From Burkholderiales bacterium (lineage in GTDB: Bacteria > Pseudomonadota > Gammaproteobacteria > Burkholderiales > SG8-39), in NCBI GenBank assembly GCA_022844545.1, contig JALHLN010000003.1, positions 1 to 38,719 of the forward strand: a stretch of 38,719 nt of DNA. Direction: 5' to 3'. Positions 32,873 to 38,719 of this stretch are shown piece by piece. A program made the position numbers and the translations under genes. The notes under the pieces are model-generated. The model searched no databases. It was not told the origin of the DNA and saw nothing but the letters and a program-made list of their open reading frames with translations. Every line of letters begins with the position of its first letter. The first letter of the stretch is position 1.

Positions 32873-33280
32873 ATGAACGAACTGAATTTCGGCATGAAGG
32901 TCAGGCAGGCTCTCAACGAGGGCCTGCGCGATGGCGCCGGGATCTCCCCGCGCGTCGTGGAGCGCCTGCGCGCGGCGCGCGAACGCGCCCTCGAGGCGCG
33001 CAGGCCGGAACTGCAGGCGCAGCCGGCGCTCGAGGTCGCGGCAGTTTCGCTCACCGACGCCCTCGGCCGGCTCGGAGGACTGGGCGGGCTGTCGCTGCGC
33101 GTGCTCCTGCCCGTGGCGGTGGTGATGGCGGGCCTGTTCGGCATCTACGCCTGGCAGAAGGAGCAGCGCGCCGCCGATGTCGAGGAAATCGACGCCAGGC
33201 TGCTCACCGACGAGTTGCCCCTCGACGCCTACCTCGACAAGGGATTCGAAGCGTGGCTCAAGAAGCGCTCCGCAGACTAG
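32873..33280 (+). CDS. DUF3619 family membrane protein
   Basis: The 135-aa protein has a soluble, arginine-rich N-terminal half (about residues 1-75), one hydrophobic segment (LSLRVLLPVAVVMAGLFGIYAW, about 73-95) and a short acidic C-terminal tail with TDELPLDAYLDKGFEAWL. This matches the DUF3619 family found directly after this sigma factor in betaproteobacteria. The single transmembrane helix and the position make it a candidate anti-sigma factor or membrane tether, but no zinc-binding anti-sigma motif is visible, so this is inference. It begins 10 bases after the sigma gene and overlaps the next gene by 28 bases. Confidence 0.88.
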   Translation: MNELNFGMKVRQALNEGLRDGAGISPRVVERLRAARERALEARRPELQAQPALEVAAVSLTDALGRLGGLGGLSLRVLLPVAVVMAGLFGIYAWQKEQRAADVEEIDARLLTDELPLDAYLDKGFEAWLKKRSAD

Positions 33281-33762
33281 CCTTCGGTCTCCTGCTGGCG
33301 GCGTTCGCCGCGGGCGCGCTCGCGGCGCCGGGACCCAAGGATCCGGCCTGGGCCTCGCTCACGGCCGACCAGCAGCAGGTCCTCGCGCCGCTGGCGGCCT
33401 ACTGGAACGAGCTCCTCCCGGAGCAGAAGCGCAAGTGGGTCGGCATCGCCAAGCGCTATCCGAAGATGAAACCCGCCGGGCAGGTGCGCGTGCAGCGGCG
33501 CATGGAGGCCTGGGCAAAGCTGACGCCGGCGCAGCGCTGGCAGGCGCGGCAGCAGTACCGCAACCTCGGCAAGATGTCGCCCGAGCGGCGCGAGGAATTG
33601 CGCCGCTACTGGGCAGAGTACCAGTCGCTCGCGCCGCACGAGAAGCGCATGTTCGACGTGCCGCCGGTGGACGCGCCGGCCACCGAGCGCAAGCGCCGAT
33701 CGGCGCCCCGCAAGCCGCAGGCCCCGGCGCTGCAGCCCTCGCCGTCCCTGATCTATCCCTGA
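33253..33762 (+). CDS. DUF3106 family secreted protein
   Basis: The 169-aa product starts at a GTG inside the end of the DUF3619 gene, with AAGGGA upstream. It has a signal peptide (LAFGLLLAAFAAGALAAPG; cleavage near residue 25), then a region rich in tryptophan and charged residues built of similar units (LTADQQQVLAPLAAYWNEL, LTPAQRWQARQQYRNL), and a proline-rich tail. The repeated (L/M)xxxQRxxxxxxxxxW-like helices are typical of DUF3106 proteins and recall periplasmic Spy/CpxP-like helical proteins. The function is unknown; an envelope stress role is suggested only by its sigma-factor neighbour. Confidence 0.87.
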   Translation: MAQEALRRLAFGLLLAAFAAGALAAPGPKDPAWASLTADQQQVLAPLAAYWNELLPEQKRKWVGIAKRYPKMKPAGQVRVQRRMEAWAKLTPAQRWQARQQYRNLGKMSPERREELRRYWAEYQSLAPHEKRMFDVPPVDAPATERKRRSAPRKPQAPALQPSPSLIYP

Positions 33763-33765
33763 GCC

Positions 33766-34293
33766 GTGGCGAGACCGACCGAGCCGGGCGCCGCGGCGCC
33801 CGTTCCAGGCTTGGGCCGGCGTCTTGCGAGCATGCTGTACGAGTGCCTGCTGCTGTTCGCCGTCGCCTTCATGGCAACCTGGCTGTTCCAGTTCGCCGCC
33901 GGCACCGTCCAGGTCGAAGGCTGGCGCCGCGCCCTGCTGCAGGCCTTCCTCCTCGCCGTATTCGCCGTGTACTTCCTCTGGTGCTGGCTGCGTGGCGGCC
34001 AGACCCTCGCCATGAAGGCGTGGCGCATCCGCCTCGCGGCGCCCGGGCATGCCCGCGTTCCCGCGCGGCTCGCGCTGCTGCGCTTCGTCTACGCCGCGCT
34101 GCTGGTGGGCGCGTTCCTGGCCGCGATCGCCGCGGCGCTCAAGCATCGCGACCCTTGGCTCGCGTTCGCCACCTTCGCGGCCTCGGGAATCGGCCTGGGC
34201 TGGGCGCTGGTGGACCGGGATCGCCAGTTCCTGCACGACCGCCTTGCCGGCACGCGACTGGAGCTGGTCGCGCCCGGCAGGCCTAGCCCCTGA
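33766..34293 (+). CDS. RDD family membrane protein
   Basis: The 175-aa protein has about four hydrophobic segments and the RDD layout: R-L-A-S-M-LYE at the start of helix 1, GGQTLAMKAWRIRL in the cytoplasmic loop (residues about 78-92), and VDRDRQFLHDRLAGTRL at the C-terminus, which contains the conserved charged HDRLAGT motif. Some RDD proteins have been linked to ion transport. GTG 33766 follows three bases after the DUF3106 stop, so the four genes from the sigma factor form one operon. Its end overlaps the convergent lptG end by 11 bases. Confidence 0.9.
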   Translation: MARPTEPGAAAPVPGLGRRLASMLYECLLLFAVAFMATWLFQFAAGTVQVEGWRRALLQAFLLAVFAVYFLWCWLRGGQTLAMKAWRIRLAAPGHARVPARLALLRFVYAALLVGAFLAAIAAALKHRDPWLAFATFAASGIGLGWALVDRDRQFLHDRLAGTRLELVAPGRPSP

Positions 34294-35419
34294 AGCGGAC
34301 CCACGCCGGCCGCAGGCGCTCGATCCAGAACATCATCAGCAGCGCGGTGGCGAAGAACAGCACGCTGGGAACCGCGGCGGCGGCCACCGGCGGCCACTGC
34401 TGCAGCAGGCCGACGTGCGAGAACAGGCTGTTGAGCATGTGGAACACGATCCCCAGCATGATGCCGAAGAACACCTTGACCCCGACCATCCCGGAGCGCG
34501 ACTGCAGGTAGGCGAAGGGCAGCGCCAGCGCCATCATCACCAGCGTGGCGAGCGGGTAGAACAGCTTCTTCCACAGCGCGATCTCGTAACGCTCGGTCTT
34601 CTGCTTGTTGCCCGCCAGGTGCCGGGTGTAGTGGTACAGCTTCCAGGCCGACATCCGCTCCGGCGCCACGATCAGCACGCTCAGCAGGTCCGGGTTCACC
34701 GCCGAGCGCCAATCGGCCTCGGCAAAGCGCGATGTGACCGGCCCGGCGTGCCCCGCCCCGGCGCCCGCCACCGGGCCCTCGAAGCGCGTCTGCGCGACCT
34801 CGCGCAGGCGCCAGAGCCCGCCCCCCGCGTACTCGGCCTCGCGCGCCTCGCTGACGATGCGCAGCCGGTAGGCGGAATCGAACTCGTAGATCCGCACCCC
34901 CTGCAGCAGGTTCGCCTCGCGCGCCTGCGCCACGTTGATGAAGGTGCGCTCGTCCTTGAACCACAGGCCCGACTGCAGGTCCTGGCCGATGAGCGAGCTC
35001 ATGGCGCGCATCCGCGTCTGCTGCGCCATCTCCTCGGTGTTCGGCGCGATCCACTCGCCGATGGCGAAGGTGAGGGCGACGAAGGCGACGCCGACCTTGG
35101 CCAGCACCAGCCCGGCGCGCGCCGGCGACAGCCCCGAGGCGCGCATCACCGTGTACTCCGAGTTGCTCGACAGGTGCGCGAGCACGTACAGCGTCCCGAT
35201 CAGCACCGCCACCGGGAACAGCTCGTAGGCGTGCGCCGGCATCCACAGCGCGACCACGGTGAAGATCTGCTGCAGCTGGTAGGCGCCCATGCCCAGGTCC
35301 TTCAGCTCGCCGATCAGGTCGAAGAAGGCGAACAGGGCGAGGAACCCGGCGAGCACGAAGCCGACCGCGCCGTAGATCTGGCGCGCGAGGTAGCGCTCGA
35401 GGGTGCCGATGCGCGTCAC
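34283..35419 (-). CDS. lptG: LPS export ABC transporter permease LptG
   Basis: The 378-aa inner-membrane protein has the YjgP/YjgQ layout: three N-terminal helices (from LERYLARQIYG), a large periplasmic beta-jellyroll domain (about residues 120-255), and three C-terminal helices. It works with LptF and the LptB ATPase to extract lipopolysaccharide from the inner membrane. It starts at GTG 35419, 17 bases after lptF, preceded by GGATCC. The track ORF 34283-35716 reads through lptF in another frame. It is the second gene of the lptFG pair, and its stop lies within the end of the convergent RDD gene. Confidence 0.94.
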   Translation of the reverse strand: MTRIGTLERYLARQIYGAVGFVLAGFLALFAFFDLIGELKDLGMGAYQLQQIFTVVALWMPAHAYELFPVAVLIGTLYVLAHLSSNSEYTVMRASGLSPARAGLVLAKVGVAFVALTFAIGEWIAPNTEEMAQQTRMRAMSSLIGQDLQSGLWFKDERTFINVAQAREANLLQGVRIYEFDSAYRLRIVSEAREAEYAGGGLWRLREVAQTRFEGPVAGAGAGHAGPVTSRFAEADWRSAVNPDLLSVLIVAPERMSAWKLYHYTRHLAGNKQKTERYEIALWKKLFYPLATLVMMALALPFAYLQSRSGMVGVKVFFGIMLGIVFHMLNSLFSHVGLLQQWPPVAAAAVPSVLFFATALLMMFWIERLRPAWVRFRG

Positions 35420-35436
35420 GAGGGATCCGCCACGGC

Positions 35437-36513
35437 TCAGCGGCGCCAGGGCAGCCGGATGAGCGACTGGCGGTGCGCGAAGAGGGCCAGCAGCACCAGC
35501 AGCATCACCGCGTGCACCAGCCACAGCCCGATGCCGAAGTCGAGCTTGCCCTGCGCCACGCGCGCCTGGCTGACCGAGATCAGGTTCGAGTAGATCATGT
35601 AGGCGAGCAGCGCGAACAGCATGTTCACCGAGCGGCCGGCACGCGGGTTGACGAAGCTCAGGGGAATCGCCAGCAGCGAGAGCACCAGCGCCGACACCGG
35701 GATGCCGATCCGCCACACCAGCTCGCCCAGGTTCTGCGCCACCGGGGACTCGATCAGCGCCAGCGTCGACAGGCTCTTGCTGGTCGCCTCCGGCTCCTCG
35801 CCCTCCTTGGTCTCGACCCGGGTGGCGTAGCGCTCGAACTCCATGACGCGGAAGTCCGCGGCCCCCGGCGTGCCCTCGTAGCGCCGCCCCTCCACCAGGA
35901 CGAGGAAGCGGTCGCCGTTGGGCGCGGTCTCGGTGTAGCCGCGCGCGCTCATCATCACCCCGCTCCTCTTGTGCTGCGTCGAGTTGATGAACACGTTCTG
36001 CACCGAGCTCTTGTCCCCCGCGATGGACTCGACGAAGAACACGCGCCGGCTGCCGCGGGATTCGCCGAAGGTGCCGGGATCGACGCGCGCGATGTCGTCG
36101 CGGGAGTCGATCCGGTTGCGGTACTGCTCGCTCTTCATCGCCGCCCAGGGCGAGATGAAGAACGACAGCGCGGCGATCACCACCACCAGCGGCACCGCGA
36201 AAGTCAGCACCGGCCGGATCCAGGCGCTCGGCGCCAGGCCGCAGTTGAACCAGATCACCATCTCCGAATCGCGGTAGGCCCGGTTCAGCGTCAGCAGCAC
36301 CGCGGCGAACAGGGTCAGCGACAGCAGGATCGGCAGCACGTGCAGCGCGAAGAAGCCGAGGAACGCCACCACCGCGTCCGACGGGATCTTGCCGCCGGCG
36401 GCCTGCCCGAGCAGCCGCACCAGGCGCGTGGTGAGGGCGATCAGGAACAGCGCGAGGAACACCGCCACGGCGAGGTTGGCGAACTCGCGCAGCAGCGCGC
36501 GCTGGAAGATCAT
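35437..36513 (-). CDS. lptF: LPS export ABC transporter permease LptF
   Basis: The 358-aa protein shows the same LptF/G arrangement: N-terminal hydrophobic helices (LALFLIALTTRL, VLPILLSLTLFAAVLL), a periplasmic beta domain starting near residue 120 (SEQYRNRIDSRDDIARVDPGTF), and C-terminal helices ending in RRQSLIRLPWRR. ISPWAAM near residue 125 is a familiar LptF element. It is divergent from pepA, with only 41 bases between the two starts, so both promoters overlap. LptF and LptG form the heterodimeric core of the Lpt exporter. Confidence 0.95.
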   Translation of the reverse strand: MIFQRALLREFANLAVAVFLALFLIALTTRLVRLLGQAAGGKIPSDAVVAFLGFFALHVLPILLSLTLFAAVLLTLNRAYRDSEMVIWFNCGLAPSAWIRPVLTFAVPLVVVIAALSFFISPWAAMKSEQYRNRIDSRDDIARVDPGTFGESRGSRRVFFVESIAGDKSSVQNVFINSTQHKRSGVMMSARGYTETAPNGDRFLVLVEGRRYEGTPGAADFRVMEFERYATRVETKEGEEPEATSKSLSTLALIESPVAQNLGELVWRIGIPVSALVLSLLAIPLSFVNPRAGRSVNMLFALLAYMIYSNLISVSQARVAQGKLDFGIGLWLVHAVMLLVLLALFAHRQSLIRLPWRR

Positions 36514-36554
36514 GCGATCATTCGCCCTGTTGAAAAATCGTCTGGAGAAGCGTC

Positions 36555-38057
36555 GTGGAATTTAGCATACGGAGCCTCGCGCCGGAGCGGGCGAAGAGCG
36601 GTTGCCTGGTGCTCGGCGTCCATGGATCCACGCTCGCCAAGGCGGGCCTTCAGGCCGACAAGGCCGCGCAGGGCGCCTTGCGCCGGGTGCTCGCGCAGGG
36701 CGACCTCGCCGCCAAGGCCGGCGCCACCCTGCTGCTGCAGCGGCTGCCCGGCCTCGCCGCCGAGCGCGTGCTGCTGGTGGGCCTGGGCGAGCGCAAGGAG
36801 TTCGGCGTCGCACAGCTGCGCGACGCGGTGCGCGGCGCCGCGCAGGCGCTCAGGGACCTCGGCGCCCGCGACGCCACCCTGTACCTTGGCGACATGGTCC
36901 CTGCCGGCCACGGCCTGCCGGCGACGGTGCGCCATGCGGTCCTCGGCGTGCGCGACGCCTTCTACCGCTTCGACCAGCTGAAGACGCAGAAGAAGGCACC
37001 CGCCCCCGCGCTCGCCGCGATGACGCTGGCACTCGCTTCCGGACCGGTGACGGTGCAGGCGCAGGCGGCGCTGAAGGAAGCCTCGGCCACCGCCGACGGC
37101 GTCGACCTCGCGCGCACGCTGGGCAACCTGCCGCCCAACATCTGCACCCCCGCCTACCTCGCCGACGAGGCGCGCAAGCTCGCCCGCCAGTTCAAGCTCG
37201 GCATCGAGGTGCTCGAGCGCAGGGACATGGAGAAGCTCGGCATGGGCTCGCTGCTCGCGGTGGCGCAGGGCTCGCGCCAGGCCCCGAAGCTGGTGGTGCT
37301 GCGCTACCGGGGTGGACGAAAGGCGGAAAAACCGCTCGTCCTCGTTGGCAAGGGCATCACCTTCGACACCGGCGGCATCTCGCTCAAGCCCGGCGCCGAG
37401 ATGGACGAGATGAAGTTCGACATGTCCGGCGCCGGCAGCGTGCTGGGCGCGGTGCGCGCCCTCGCCGGCATGAAGGCGCCGGTCAACGTGGTCGGCATCG
37501 TCGCCGCCTGCGAGAACATGCCCGACGGGCAGGCGACGCGGCCGGGCGACATCGTCACCACGATGTCGGGCCAGACCGTCGAGATCCTGAACACCGACGC
37601 CGAGGGCCGCCTGATCCTGTGCGACGCCCTCACCTACAGCGAGCGCTTCGAGCCGGCGGCGGTGGTGGACATCGCCACCCTCACCGGCGCCTGCGTGATC
37701 GCGCTGGGCCACGTCGCCTCGGGCCTGTTCTCGAACGACGAGCGGCTCTCGGCGCAGGTGCGCGCCGCGGGCGACGAGGCCTGGGACCGGGTCTGGCCGA
37801 TGCCGGTCTGGGAGGACTACCAGGAGCAGCTGCGCTCGAACTTCGCCGACATGGCGAACATCGGCGGCCGCCCCGGCGGCAGCATCACCGCGGCCTGCTT
37901 CCTCGCGCGCTTTGCGCGCAAGCTGCGCTGGGCGCACCTCGACATCGCGGGCACCGCGTGGAAGAGCGGGCGCGAAAAGGGCTCCACCGGCCGGCCAGTG
38001 CCGCTGCTGGTGCGCCTGGCACTCGGTTTCGCCAACAGGCAGGCGGGCAAGGCATAG
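36555..38057 (+). CDS. pepA: Leucyl aminopeptidase (M17)
   Basis: The 500-aa enzyme has the N-terminal macrodomain-like region and a C-terminal M17 catalytic domain. The signature NTDAEGRLIL is near residue 352, with the metal and catalytic blocks VGKGITFDTGGISLKPG (about 265-280), DMSGAGSVLGA and RPGGSITAACFL. It removes N-terminal residues from peptides, using two metal ions; in enterobacteria PepA also binds DNA at recombination sites. It starts at a GTG preceded by GGAG and is divergent from lptF, the conserved arrangement in many proteobacteria. holC follows after 11 bases. Confidence 0.96.
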   Translation: MEFSIRSLAPERAKSGCLVLGVHGSTLAKAGLQADKAAQGALRRVLAQGDLAAKAGATLLLQRLPGLAAERVLLVGLGERKEFGVAQLRDAVRGAAQALRDLGARDATLYLGDMVPAGHGLPATVRHAVLGVRDAFYRFDQLKTQKKAPAPALAAMTLALASGPVTVQAQAALKEASATADGVDLARTLGNLPPNICTPAYLADEARKLARQFKLGIEVLERRDMEKLGMGSLLAVAQGSRQAPKLVVLRYRGGRKAEKPLVLVGKGITFDTGGISLKPGAEMDEMKFDMSGAGSVLGAVRALAGMKAPVNVVGIVAACENMPDGQATRPGDIVTTMSGQTVEILNTDAEGRLILCDALTYSERFEPAAVVDIATLTGACVIALGHVASGLFSNDERLSAQVRAAGDEAWDRVWPMPVWEDYQEQLRSNFADMANIGGRPGGSITAACFLARFARKLRWAHLDIAGTAWKSGREKGSTGRPVPLLVRLALGFANRQAGKA

Positions 38058-38068
38058 GCAGGTCGCGC

Positions 38069-38497
38069 TTGACCAGCATCGACTTCTACTTCAACGCCCC
38101 GGACCGCCTGCAGGTCGCCTGCCGGCTCGCCGGCAAGGCGCTCGCGCAGGGCAAGCGCACGCTGCTGTTCGCGCCCGACCCCGAGCTGGCGCAGCGCCTG
38201 GACCGCCTGCTGTGGACCTGGCCGGCCACCGGCTTCGTGCCGCATTGCGCGGCCGACGACCCGCTCGCCGCCGAGACGCCGGTGCTCATTGCCGCCGGAC
38301 CCGAGGCGACACCCAGCTGCGAGATCCTGCTCAACCTCGGGGCCGAATGCCCGCCCCTGTTCGAGCGCTATGAGCGCCTGCTGGAAGTGGTGACCTCGGA
38401 GGAGCAGGATCGCCTCAACGCGCGCGCGCGCTTCGCCTGGTACCGCGACCGCGGCTACGAAATCCGGCACCACGACCTGGCGAAGATCGCGGCATGA
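38069..38497 (+). CDS. holC: DNA polymerase III chi subunit
   Basis: The 142-aa protein opens SIDFYFNAPDRLQVACRLAGKA and contains TLLFAPDPELAQRLDRLLW and a CxxLLNLG element, all typical of HolC. Chi links the clamp loader to single-stranded DNA-binding protein. It starts at TTG 38069 with AGG upstream; the track ORF from 36602 is a shadow of pepA. The order pepA-holC, often followed by valS, is conserved among proteobacteria. Confidence 0.93.
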   Translation: MTSIDFYFNAPDRLQVACRLAGKALAQGKRTLLFAPDPELAQRLDRLLWTWPATGFVPHCAADDPLAAETPVLIAAGPEATPSCEILLNLGAECPPLFERYERLLEVVTSEEQDRLNARARFAWYRDRGYEIRHHDLAKIAA

Positions 38498-38719
38498 GCG
38501 CGGAAGAGCCCGCCCGCAAGCCGGGGCGCGAGCCCAACGCGCTGTTCCGGCGCGTGGACGAGCTGGCGCGGCAGAACCGGGAGGCCGGGCAGGACGAAGT
38601 GCCGCTGCTCACCGAGATCGCGGATCCTTCGGCGCCGCGTCCCGGTGCCGCCTCCGCCCTCGACGAGGAGGCGCTCGCCGCGGACCTGGAGCGCGCGCTG
38701 GTGGCGCGCCTCGCGCCCG
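38494..38719 (+). CDS. Unidentified protein, N-terminal part (runs off the window)
   Basis: ATG 38494 overlaps the holC stop as ATGA and the frame is open to the window end (75 codons). The visible part is charged and rich in alanine, proline and glutamate (FRRVDELARQNREAG, VPLLTEI, LDEEALAADLERALVARLA). I do not recognise a family. A small uncharacterised gene between holC and valS would fit this place in betaproteobacteria, but the rest is not visible. Confidence 0.7.
   Translation, partial: MSAEEPARKPGREPNALFRRVDELARQNREAGQDEVPLLTEIADPSAPRPGAASALDEEALAADLERALVARLAP

Overview
The window looks like chromosomal DNA from a high-GC betaproteobacterium, probably of the Burkholderiales type, but I cannot place it to genus. 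This rests on the core gene order (ilvB-ilvN-ilvC-psd-pssA; sigma factor, DUF3619, DUF3106, RDD; lptG-lptF divergent from pepA-holC) and on the catabolic style (Bug/TctC receptors, four class III CoA-transferases, MmgE/PrpD, TRAP transport). Nearly all the sequence is coding and no gene-free stretch exceeds 300 bases. I saw no tRNA, rRNA or CRISPR.

Region 1 (1-6361, + strand) is a tightly packed catabolic operon. It holds the tail of a hydantoinase A subunit, hydantoinase B, a Bug-type periplasmic receptor without visible TctAB partners, an amidohydrolase-fold protein that has lost most metal ligands, an acyl-CoA synthetase and a Rieske oxygenase alpha subunit. Most genes overlap or nearly abut.

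Region 2 (6398-9894) holds an amidohydrolase and a nitroreductase on the minus strand, and a YbhB/PEBP gene on the plus strand. The YbhB gene is cleanly interrupted by a complete 1033-bp IS1595-family element with 25-bp imperfect terminal repeats and an 8-bp target duplication. Removing the element and one duplication copy restores a full 163-aa reading frame.

Region 3 (10017-22847, + strand) is a large cluster headed by a GntR/UTRA regulator with a 12-bp perfect palindrome upstream. It encodes MmgE/PrpD, a TauD-type dioxygenase, two CaiB-type CoA-transferases, an HMG-CoA-lyase-like enzyme, an HpaB/4-hydroxybutyryl-CoA-dehydratase-like flavoprotein, an isochorismatase-type hydrolase, a CitE-like lyase and a DctPQM TRAP transporter. 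A minus-strand operon converging on it (26710 down to 22863) adds an acyl-CoA dehydrogenase, two more CaiB enzymes and a MaoC hydratase. CaiB, MaoC and CitE together have the make-up of CoA-dependent itaconate/citramalate breakdown, so a branched dicarboxylic acid or a precursor is my preferred guess for the substrate. Several enzymes lack hallmark residues of their best-known relatives, so the real pathway may be new.

Region 4 (26788-38719) is mostly housekeeping: a lipoprotein Cu/Zn superoxide dismutase; the ilvBNC-psd-pssA operon with a good candidate promoter, a leader hairpin and a terminator-like hairpin between ilvN and ilvC; the sigma factor module; lptFG; and pepA-holC with the start of an unidentified gene at the edge. 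leuA, which follows pssA in several betaproteobacteria as I remember them, is absent here, and the accessory operon sits in its place.
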